DNA of 64,000 nucleotides, taken from assembly GCA_037447655.1 (NCBI GenBank), contig JBBHKE010001973.1, positions 959,954 to 1,023,953 on the forward strand. The letters run 5' to 3'. Under the pieces are notes generated by a model that searched no databases, was not told where the DNA came from, and saw only the letters and a list, made by a program, of their open reading frames with translations. Below are positions 1 to 9,100 of the stretch, in pieces. Every line of letters begins with the position of its first letter. Positions within the stretch are counted from its first letter, which is position 1. Made by a program: the position numbers and the translations under genes. This DNA comes from Zygnema cylindricum (taxonomy: Eukaryota; Streptophyta; Zygnematophyceae; Zygnematales; Zygnemataceae).

Positions 1-2658
1 TTACCCTTTCCCAAAACAACCACCTATAAGGGAGAAAAAAATTTAGATTTAGTACACACAGATATTTGGGGACTAGCCAAAGTGCCCTCACCAGGGGGGA
101 AGAGATTTATGATGACTATCACTAATGATTGGTCTTGTTATTCCAAAGTGTATTTTTTGAAAAACAAGTCAAAAGCTCAGGATTATTTTAGACTCCATGA
201 AAATCCAATCAAGAGAGTAAGGAGTGACAATGGTGGAGAGTATACTTCTAACCAGTTTGAGGATTTTATGAGGAGAGGAAGTTCAACACCAAATGACAGT
301 TCCAGAAAACGTGGAACAGAATGGGGTAGCTAAAAGATTAAATAGGACACTAACTGATAGTGCTAGAAGTATGTTGTCGGAAAAGAAGATAGGAAAAAGG
401 TTTTGGGCCGAAGCACTGAACTGTGCTAATTACCTCAAAAATAGAGTTCTTACCTCAGCTATAAAAGATCAAACACCTTATAAGAGATGGACAGGCCTGA
501 AACTAGACATATCTCACTTAAACGTTTTTGGCAGTCAAGTATTCACTCTAGATAGAGATTAGTCTAATTGGAAGCTAAATCCTAGAGGAAAACCGAGATA
601 CTTATAAGGATATGATGAGGATGTTAAAGGATATAGAGTTTATGACAAAAAAAGGGAAGATAAAATCTTAGTAAAGCATCTAATAGTTATGGATGAAGGA
701 AAGTGTGTGGATCCCTTTAAGTATACAAAGTCACTAAAAATGAGATTTGAGTCAGAAAATTACGATTACTTTGAACTTCTTAACTATCCAGGTTTTAGAG
801 AAGATGACATTATTGTAGGTACAAATTAGACCAAAAAGAACTTAGCTGCGGAAACTCTAATGACAACTCTACCCGAAGCGGAAGACGTGGTGGAAAACTG
901 ATTCGGAATTAAGGGACAAGGGAGAAGCCGAGATTGTTTGAAAGAACTCACGAGAACCATCTATTCCGGCCACAGATTTTGAGGGGGGAAAGAGAAGTAG
1001 CAAAAGATTGCAAGAAAAATAGGTTAATAACAAGGTAACAAAACTATCTCATCAAGATGATCCTTAGACTTATGGAGAAGCGATGACTTGCCCAGAAAGA
1101 AACCGGTGGAAGACAGCCATCAATGAGGAGATGGCCTTAATTATGGCTGCCGATACTTGGGAAATGGTGGATTGTCCACCTAACCAAAAACCAATGGGTT
1201 GTAAGTGGGTTTTCAAATTAAAACTGAACCCCGATAACACAATTAAGCGTTATAAGGCCCGATTAGTGGCAAAGGGATTTACACAAAAGGAGGGAATCGA
1301 TTACGAGGAAACCTTTGCCCCGGTCGTCAGATTTCCCATCGTCCGCATACTTCTCAGTCTGGCAGCAGCGGAAGACATGGAGGTGCACCAGATGGACATC
1401 AAGACAACATTTTTACATGGAGAATTGGAAAAGGAGATCTTCATGCGAAAACCTGAAGGATTTGTGGAGGAAGGAGAGGAGAGTAAGGTATGCCAGCTGA
1501 TTAAGTCTCTTTATGGTTTGAAATAGCCCCCTCGACAGTGGAATAAGAAGATTGATGAGTTTCTTACCGGTGTGGGATATATCTGGATCAGCTTAGGTCA
1601 CTCAATCAATGTTTTTGAAGATGAGGAAGGTGTTATGTTTATTGCAATTTACGTTGATGATTTACTTGTTTTAAGTAAATCAATGGAAAAATTGAATAAA
1701 CTGAAAACCGAACTTAAAGGGAGATTTGAAATAAATGATATAGGGGAAGCAAAATATATTTTTGGAATTTAAGTAGAAAGAGATCGAAAAAGAAAGATTA
1801 TAAGATTGACTCAAAAAGAAGCAATAAGGAACATGCTTGAAAAATTTCAGATGGATAAAGCTAATAGTTGTACAACTCCAATGGAGTTTAAAAATGGAAG
1901 TGAGCGGAGTGAGGAAGAAGGAGTCATTGTCTTAGACGAGGAATTATCTCTTGAAGAACAGAAGTTCATGCAGACTATTCCTTACAGGCAAGTAGTGGGA
2001 ATTCTAATCTATTTTATAAATTGTACCCGGCCGGATTTAGCTGCAGCTATAGGAGTGCTGAGTAGAAGTCTAAATGCTCCCACTAAGAGAGATTCGGAGG
2101 CAGCTAAGAGAGTCCTTAGATATTTGATAGGAACTAGGGATCTATGGTTGCATTTGGGTGGGGAGAATACTGACATCACTACTTGGAGTGATGCTAGTTA
2201 TGGTGATGCTCCGATAAGGAGATGCACTTTTGGATATGTATTATATGTGGGTGATGGGGCTTGCTGTTTGAGTAGCAAACAACAAAATGTTATTGCTCAA
2301 TCCACCATGGAGGCTGAGTATATGGCCTCTTGCTCTGCTGTAAAAGAATTGATGTGGGTCAAGTCTTTGCTTGGTGAGCTTGGTCACCTTAAGAGTGGTG
2401 TGCAGAAGATATTTTGTGATAATCAGGCAGCAATCGCTATTTTTGCCAATCATAAACATCATTTTAAAGCCAAATACATGGACAACAGACTCAGCTTTGT
2501 TAGAGAGAAAGTAGAAAACAAAATAATCAGTTTAGAGTACCGACCAGATAGTGAGATGGTAGCAGATATGATGACCAAACCTGTGCTTTCCCCTAAGCTA
2601 ATTTTCTGCAGGGAGAAGTGTGGTCTGAAATTAAAGATTGATTAGAAAATAAGGGGAG
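1..2658 (+). pseudogene. Ty1/copia pol remnant (integrase core, RT, RNase H), cut by window edge
   Basis: The frame opens inside the integrase core (LVHTDIWG near 53-70; RSDNGGEY near 226-243) and continues through the copia reverse transcriptase (KWVFKLKLNPDNT near 1207-1245; YVDDLLVLSKS near 1650-1683) and RNase H (WSDASYGD near 2184; STMEAEYMAS near 2301; CDNQAAI near 2416). It ends in a C-terminus like that of the intact element at 5294-11507. Stop codons interrupt it (for example near 560, 826, 1525 and 1770), and the integrase lacks a segment near 190, so it cannot make a polyprotein. A polypurine tract AAGGGGAG at 2651-2658 abuts the LTR. The 5' LTR, gag and protease lie outside the window. 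Copia assignment follows from domain order integrase, RT, RNase H, which is certain from the sequence. Confidence 0.93.
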
Positions 2659-2875
2659 TGTAGAAATTAATGGTCCATTTTAAGTATTTTCTAGGTCTAA
2701 ATAGAAATATAGAAAGAAGGCGAGGCAGTCGACCTCTAACTTCTCTCTCCAAACTCTCAAACTTGTCGCAGTCACTAAGGAATTGGAGAGGGAGCTAGAG
2801 CCATGGCTACCTAGGCTATCCAGAGGTTTATGGAAAATATATATTAATTAGGGGTTTATTTACTAAAAGGTATGT

Positions 2876-2955
2876 GCCGGCCTACGATTTAATCCTGGTA
2901 CCTTCCGGCCGGCAGACAGCCGGTAGTCGGTAGCCTTAGCCGCTAAGTTTATAAC
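2876..2955 (-). other. tRNA-like module inside LTR A (antisense)
   Basis: Read on the minus strand it has a D-arm-like start (GCGGCTAAGG) and a degenerate B box (AGGATTAAATCG). It lies about 217-297 bp from the LTR start, at the same place and in the same orientation as better-preserved modules in the other LTRs. On its own this copy would not be convincing. Confidence 0.45.
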
Positions 2956-3460
2956 TAGTGTTACATACTATATGGTTTGATAATTAATTAAACATAATCA
3001 GGTAGGATAATTCATTTAACTGTAACTGTTTACGGGATATATAGATCCAGTAATGTAAAAGTACGGATTAGGGTACGGATAAAAAAACTAATACCGCGCA
3101 TTTATTTCTTTAATGAAACAAATTTCGCGCATGTATTTATTACGGCTACGATTAAATGTGAATTTAATCGGACAGTCGGAATTAACGCCCAGACCGCGGA
3201 AGAGGATTTCGCCGGTTTGTGGTCATCGCCACATCAGATGACACGTGGCGGAATGACATTAGATCGCGGCATCTCCGAGGATTAAGGGAGCGAATCCGGA
3301 CATACCATGTGTCGACATTTAGGCCATGTCGTACACTGTACATACAAGTAGTACACCGGCAACTGTACTTCTGTGTACAGAACTGTAATCTGATTAGTTC
3401 CGTACATCAGTAGATAGAGTATGTGAGAGAGATAAGACTTAGAAAATTTAGGAGATAGGA

Positions 3461-3621
3461 CCCTCTCTCCCAGAGGGCTTCTGTACAAAAGGTCAACTTT
3501 GACCCTCCATAACTTACTGCTCAGGGGAGCAAATTCAGAGATTCTTTTTGCTATCGACTCAGGGGAGTCTTGCCTTCACAGGGGTGAAGTTGGTCAGAGT
3601 TTTTGTCTGCCAGGGTGGCAG
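3461..3621 (+). promoter_or_regulatory. six-hairpin array in LTR A
   Basis: Six short inverted repeats follow one another: CCCTCT/AGAGGG (3461-3477), GGTCAA/TTGACC (3491-3504), GCTC/GAGC with loop AGGG (3519-3530), GACTC/GAGTC with loop AGGG (3556-3569), CTTCAC/GTGAAG with loop AGGG (3574-3589), CTGCCA/TGGCAG with loop GGG (3607-3621). Equivalent hairpins with changed arms occur in the other LTRs, which suggests selection on RNA structure. The region would lie in the 5' leader of the genomic RNA, so packaging, dimerisation or translation control are possible roles; none is shown. Confidence 0.7.
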
Positions 3622-3714
3622 TTATTTTTGCTTAAACACAAAGGGGTCAGGATTATCCTAGAGGCTTCTTGGAAGCTGTCCACTCTGAGGACTTATGGAG
3701 GTCTCAGAGTTACA

Positions 3715-3729
3715 GGTTATGGGCCCACC
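3715..3729 (+). promoter_or_regulatory. copia primer-binding site (initiator tRNA-Met anticodon arm)
   Basis: GGTTATGGGCCCACC immediately follows the LTR. It is complementary to the anticodon arm of plant initiator tRNA-Met as I know it (GGUGGGCCCAUAACC), the half-tRNA priming described for Drosophila copia and yeast Ty5. The ATG inside it is the complement of the CAU anticodon. Confidence 0.8.
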
Positions 3730-4004
3730 CTCTAGGGTACCAATCTTTAATGGAACTGGCTTCATATACTGGGAAAGTATGATGATAGGAGCTCTATGCG
3801 AAAAAAGGTTTTGGGGGATAGTGAGTGGACGATTGGGGCGTCCATCAAGTCTTGGAATTCCTCCAGGGTTTGGAGGAAGCAGATTCACCAGAAAGAGGAT
3901 TCACCTTCAACGGAGGAAACAAAGGAAGGAGAGGTGGTGGACAAAGGAAAGGAGAAGGAGGCGACCACACCAATAGCAACTGGTTTAGCATTCATGTCAC
4001 CAGC
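3715..4004 (+). pseudogene. copia gag 5' fragment between two LTR pieces
   Basis: The translation starts MGPPSRVPIF and continues FIYWESMMIGALCEKRFWG, matching the N-terminus of the intact gag-pol at 6190 onward. It keeps about 290 bp, then meets a second LTR fragment. Frameshifts are present after the PPGFGG segment. The rest of gag, protease and the start of integrase are missing, so this is the relic of an internal deletion or of recombination between elements. Confidence 0.8.
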
Positions 4005-4244
4005 TTTTGTACAAAAGGTCATCTTTGACCCTCCATAACTTACTGCTCAGGGGAGAAAATTCAAAGATTCTTTTTGCTATCGACTCAGGAGAGTCTTGCC
4101 TTCACCAGTGTGAAGTTGGTCAGAGTTATTGTCTGCCAACAGTGGCAGTGGTTTTTGTTGAAACACAAAGGGGGGTCAGGGTTATCCTAGAGTCTTCTTG
4201 GAAAGTTGTCCACTCTGAGGACTTATGGAGGCCTCAGAGTTTCA
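4005..4244 (+). repeat. copia LTR 3'-end fragment
   Basis: It matches about 3481-3714 of LTR A from the TGTACAAAAGGTC block to the terminal TTTCA. The hairpins GACTC/GAGTC and CTTCAC/GTGAAG are kept with changed loops (AGGA, CAGT). It joins integrase sequence directly at 4245, with no primer-binding site, so it marks a deletion junction rather than a normal LTR/internal border. Confidence 0.82.
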
Positions 4245-5288
4245 CAACTCCAAAAGATAGTTCCTGAAAATCCTGAGCAGAATGGTGTAGCCGAGAGGTT
4301 AAATAGAACATTAAGTGATAGTCAAAGGAGAATTCTCTCAAATAAGAAGATATGAAAAAGATTTTGGGCCAAAGCTATGAATTGTGCAAATTATCTCAAG
4401 AATAGAGTTCTTACTTCAGCAGTAAAAGGCCAAACTCCTTATGAGAGATGGACAAGCTGAAAACCAAATGTTTCACACTTAAAGGTTTTCGATAGTCAAG
4501 TATTCAGCCTAGACACAAATCGGTCAAATTAGAAGTTCGATGTGAAAAGAACACCAGAATATCTGCTAGGATATGATGAAGATGTAAAAGGATATAGAGT
4601 ATATGATCTCAAGAGCAAAGATATAATCCTAGTTAAGCATCTAGTGGTCATGGTTGAAGGGAAATATATAGATCTTTATAAGCATACAAAGACACTCAAA
4701 ATCAGATTTGAGTCAAAAAAAATGATGACTTTGAGCTTCCTAATTATCCAAGTTTTTGAGAAGACGATGAACTTGTAGGTACAAATCAAACCGAGGAGGA
4801 TTCAGCCGTGGAACCCCTAGTGCCAACTCCAACCGAAGCGGAAAACGTGGTGAAAATAGACCTGGAATAGAGGGATAGGGGAGAAGTCGAAACTATTCGA
4901 AAGAATCTACAAGAGCCATCATTTTCGGCATCAGAGTTTGAGGGTGGAAGGAGAAGCTGCAAAAGACAGCAAGAGACACAAGTTAACAACAAGGTAACCA
5001 AACAGTCTCATCCCGATCAATCCGAAACTTATGGTGTGGCGATGAAATGTCGTTAGAGGAACCGGTGGAAGACAGCCATTAATGAGGAGATGTCTTCGAT
5101 TATGGTAGCCAATACATGGGAATTGGTGGAGTGTCCCCTAATAGGAAGCCAATCGGGTGTTATTGGGTATTCAAATTGAAACTCAACGCAGATAACACCA
5201 TTGAGCGCAACAAGGCTCGGTTAGTGGCAAAGAGATTTACCCAGAAAGAATGAATTGATTACGAGGAGACTTTTGCTCCGGTTGTCAA
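4245..5288 (+). pseudogene. copia integrase to RT remnant, left half (interrupted by 5294-11507)
   Basis: Translation shows integrase after the second catalytic Asp (PENPEQNGVAERLNRTL near 4265), the GYDEDVKGYRVYDL region near 4568-4610, and the RT start (KLNADNTIERNKARLVAK near 5185-5230). Stops are scattered (4353, 4459, 4530, 4776). It ends in ETFAPVVKF, exactly where the younger element has inserted, and the coding sequence resumes at 11513 with PSVRILL. Both halves belong to one older element. Confidence 0.9.
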
Positions 5289-5293
5289 GTTTC
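5289..5293 (+). other. target-site duplication GTTTC (left)
   Basis: GTTTC immediately before the 5' LTR is repeated at 11508-11512 immediately after the 3' LTR. Removing the insertion and one copy restores an uninterrupted RT reading. Five bases is the usual copia duplication length. Confidence 0.93.
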
Positions 5294-5437
5294 TGTTGAA
5301 AAGAGGTAATTAATAGTTCACTTCCCTATTTTAGTTTTGTTTTAAAGAAAGAGAGTGAGGATCAAAGGCGCGCCATGGCTGCCGCCATATTTAGAAAGTG
5401 GCAGTTTTTGCAGATAAGGGTATTTTGGATAAAATGA

Positions 5438-5515
5438 TGCCAAGGTCTAGATTTGAACCTGTGACCTCTAGACTCTTTATAGCCTAACGCCTTAAACCAT
5501 TAAGGCGTTACGAAA
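5438..5515 (-). other. tRNA-like module in 5' LTR (antisense)
   Basis: On the minus strand it reads like a Leu/Ser-class tRNA: an A-box/D-arm region GCCTTAATGGTTTAAGGCG, a five-pair anticodon-type stem (TAGGC/GTCTA) round an 8-nt loop, and a B box GGTTCAAATCT that fits the Pol III consensus. The T-stem pairs poorly and acceptor ends do not pair, so it is not a working tRNA gene. It could still be an internal Pol III promoter. Confidence 0.6.
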
Positions 5516-5930
5516 CGATACACGTGAAGGGTTTCATAAATATATAAACATTAACGAAACAGCTAATTAACAGCAGACTAACCAAAATGAGCAATTTCTG
5601 CATGTACGCGAATCTGAACCGTGTAAAATATGTTTTGATCGGACGGCCGGCATTAAAGCCGCCACGCGAAGTGAGCTTTTCGGCGGCATACGGATATAGC
5701 GTCACGCGGTGCCACGTGGCGCCACATTATTTGATACCGGAGAAGATGGGAGGAGGAACCATGGCTTCCGATATGACAGGTGTCACCTTGTAGACCTTGT
5801 CGTACAATAGTTGTACAATAAGTACATCGCCCATTGTACCTTCTTGTACTTTATAGTGTTCCTATTGGACTAGGGTTTAATAGTAGGTAGTCGTGAGTAG
5901 GCAGACTGAGACTTAGTAATATTTAGGTAC

Positions 5931-6090
5931 CTCTCTCTCTAAGAGAGCTTGTAACTATAAAGGTCATCTTTGAACAGCCATAACTTACTGCTCGGGTGAG
6001 CAAATTCAGTGATTCTTTTTGCGTTTGACTCAGGGGAGTCTTGTCCTCACAAGGGTGAGAGTGGTCAGAATATTTGTGTGCCTGGGTGGC
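5931..6090 (+). promoter_or_regulatory. hairpin array in 5' LTR
   Basis: Inverted repeats in order: CTCTCT/AGAGAG (5931-5947), GGTCA/TGAAC (5962-5975, one pair broken here but intact as TGACC in the 3' LTR), GCTC/GAGC (5990-6001), GACTC/GAGTC (6027-6040), CTCAC/GTGAG (6046-6059), GCC/GGC (6080-6090). Compared with LTR A, the third and fifth keep pairing although loop and arm bases differ. Confidence 0.7.
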
Positions 6091-6165
6091 GCTTATTCAG
6101 CGGGAAAGTAGAAGGGGCAAATATTATCCTAGAGGCTTTACATAGGCTGCTCATTTTGTGGGTCA

Positions 6166-9100
6166 ATGGAGACCACAGAGTTTCAGGTTATGGGCCCACC
6201 CTCTAGGGTGCCCATATTTGATGGATCAGACTTTATTTATTGGGAAATGATGATGGAGGGAGAACTATTTGAGAAGCATTTATGGGGCATAGTGTCTGGA
6301 CAAATTCGATGCCCACCTCCACCTGGGTTTGGAGGGACACGTTTTTCTGGCACCTCCGCCTCTACAGTTGGTAGAACAGCTGCCACCATCACCGAGGATG
6401 AAGATGAGGAAGGAGAAGAGATTGTCATGGAAGGAGAAAAGGAAAGAGTTGCAACTCAAGTAACACCATTGCCGAAGGCGATACCGGCAGCAGCACCACC
6501 AGCAACAACGACAAGGGTTCAGACCGAAAGATCAGAGTATGAAAAGTGGAACTACAAAGACAAGGTTGCTAAGCTCTTAATTCTTAAAAGTGTAGCAAAG
6601 GGCATTGCCATTCCCCTTATGCATGTCAAATCTTCATCTCAGATTTGGATATCACTAGTTAACAAATATAAGAGTGGATCATTGCAGCAGCAACAGTTGG
6701 CAGAAAATAAGATTGCAGCTTATACTTATAAAGGAGGAAGTATGGATAATTATTGCAATGATTTAGGAGCATTGTTTGGAGATTTAGAGAGTGCAGGTAA
6801 CTCATGGTGTGAGAGACAAAGAGTGAACACATTAATGATGAAACTACCTGAAGAGTATGAGAATATCATTAACCGATTGCAGGACATAGGAGATAGCAAT
6901 TGGAATTGGGATGACACTGTGGGAATGATTTTAGTGAAAGAAAGCACCATAGAGCTTAGGAGAGGGAGTCCAAGTGTTCAAGCATTGTCTGCAGGAGCTG
7001 ATTGGCGGAAGCGTGATGAGGAGAGAGGGAAAGATCCTTATCGAAACTTTGGTGGAAGAGGACAAGGAGGTGGCAGATTTGATAGACAGGGGAGAGGAAC
7101 TTCTCGAGGAGGATTATGTCACTTCTGCAAGAAACCGGGACACTATATGGCAGATTGTGTCAGACTTGCAGATCTTCGACTGAAAGATGGTCAAGGAACT
7201 TCAAAGGACGGAGGAAAGAAAAAGGCTTTCCTGACTCAAGTTCTTGATGAGGAAGTGGAAGGAAAAACTGAACCTGAAGAGGAGCTTGAGGAGCTTCTCC
7301 TTAATCCGAAAAACACTGAAAAGCATGTCGACATTCCACGGAGACAAAAGTGTGCTTTCGGAGGTAAGAGGGATCCACCCGAGGATGGGTGGATTATAGA
7401 CTCAGGGGCTTCAATGCATATGTGCAAAGATAAGCGGTGGTTCACTAAACTGAGAAAGATCCCAACAGTTGAGATAGAGTACGGAGATGGTAGAGTAGAA
7501 ACCACAAGTCTTGTTGGAACTGTTGACTTGAAGGTTCTAGTTGATGGAAAGGCCTCAATTATAACACTCTCAGACGTTCTTTACATTCCACAACTTAGCA
7601 AGAACCTAGTCTCAACAGCTGTCCTAGATGAAAAGGAGTTTGAAACAGGAACTAGGAAAGGAATCTTCACAGCAAGCTTTGATAATGAGGTTTATTTCAT
7701 AGCTGAGAAGGGCAGTCAAGGAATGTTCAGAATTGTACTTTGCAATGAAAAGAGTGTTCTCTACTCGTGTGCAAGTGAGATGATGCTTTGGCATAAAAGG
7801 TTGGGGCATGTGCATCTAGATAGATTAAAGAAAATGAAGAAAAATGGAATAGTGGAGGGTATTACTTTTGAAGATGATGAGACCTTTGATGATTGTAGTG
7901 GATGTGCCCAAGGGAAGATTCATAGACTCCCATTTCCAAAGGCAACCACATTTAGGAGAGAGAAAGTATTAGATCTAGTTCACACTGATGTTTGGGGACC
8001 TGCTAGGTATGCCTCACATGGGGGGAAAAGATGGATGTTAACTATCACAGATGATTGGTCTAGATACACGAAGGTATACTTTCTCAGACATAAGTCAGAG
8101 GTATTAAGATGTTTCAAAGAGTATAAAGTATGGAGTGAAAAGCTACATGAAACCTCAATAAAAGAGATAAGAAGTGATAATGGGAAAGAATACACCTCAA
8201 GGGATTTTGAAGAATATCTTAAAGAAGATGGAATTCATCATGAGAAAACTGTTCCCTATAATCCGGAACAAAATGGGGTAGCAGAAAGAGTGAATAGAAC
8301 TTTAGGAGATATGTCCAGAAGTATGTTAAGTGATAAGAGGATAGGGCTGCAGTTTTGGGCTGAGTCTATGAACTATGCTAATTTCATCAAAAATAGAGTC
8401 CTAACTTCAGCAAATAAAGAGAAAACTCCGTATGAGAGGTGGACAGGAAGAAAGCCTGATTTGTCTAGTTTGAGAGTGTTCGAAAGTCAAGTCTACAGTT
8501 TGGATTCCGATAAGACTAAATGGAAATTAGAGGGAAGAGGGAAACCAGGATATCTTGTAGGTTATGATGAGAGCACAAAAGGATACCGAGTGTATGACTT
8601 GAAAAAGAGAGATATAATTTTGGTAAAACACATAGTGGTGATGAATGAAGAGAAGTCCATTGATCCATTCAAATATAATAAAGAAGTCAAAATCAGATTT
8701 GAAACGGATCAGTTTTCTGACTTTGACTTTGAAAATGAAGAGAAGGAAGAGGGAGAAAAAGAAAAATCTGCAGATCTACCAAAGGAGAAAGAGGAAAGGA
8801 CAACATCCGAGGCAACGCCACAATACGAAGTGGAAACCGATGAGGAACTTGATGAGACACCGCAATTGGAAGATAGGGAAGCTGAAAATTTCCCAAAACG
8901 AAACCCAAGAATGCCTTCCATACCAGCGTCCGATTTTGAAGGGGGAAGAAGAAGTAGTAAACGACTTCAAGAAAGACAAGTAAATAACCAACTCACAAAG
9001 ATGTCTCACCCAGATGAACCTCAAACATACTTAGAGGCCATAAACACTCCAGAAAGTAACCGGTGGATCACAGCTATAAATGAAGAAATGGCCTCTATCA

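Larger units (their letters stand above)
2659..3714 (+). repeat. copia LTR (copy A), full length
   Basis: It begins TG right after the polypurine tract and ends CA (TTACA at 3710-3714) directly before a primer-binding site, so it is 1056 bp long. It serves as 3' LTR of the remnant on its left and as 5' LTR of the gag fragment on its right. Signals seen in order: palindrome AGCCATGGCT at 2799-2808, antisense tRNA-like module about 2876-2955, G-box ACACGTGGC at 3241-3249, many GTAC cores about 3328-3375, and six stem-loops at 3461-3621. An ATG at 3695 is in frame with gag across the primer-binding site. Confidence 0.9.
5294..6185 (+). repeat. 5' LTR of the intact copia element
   Basis: It starts TGTTGAAAAG and ends GAGTTTCA. 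It carries GCCATGGCT at 5372-5380, an antisense tRNA-like module at 5438-5515, a G-box GCCACGTGGC at 5711-5720, a GTAC-core cluster about 5802-5850 and the hairpin array 5931-6090. ATG 6166 lies inside it and opens the gag-pol frame. Confidence 0.95.
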
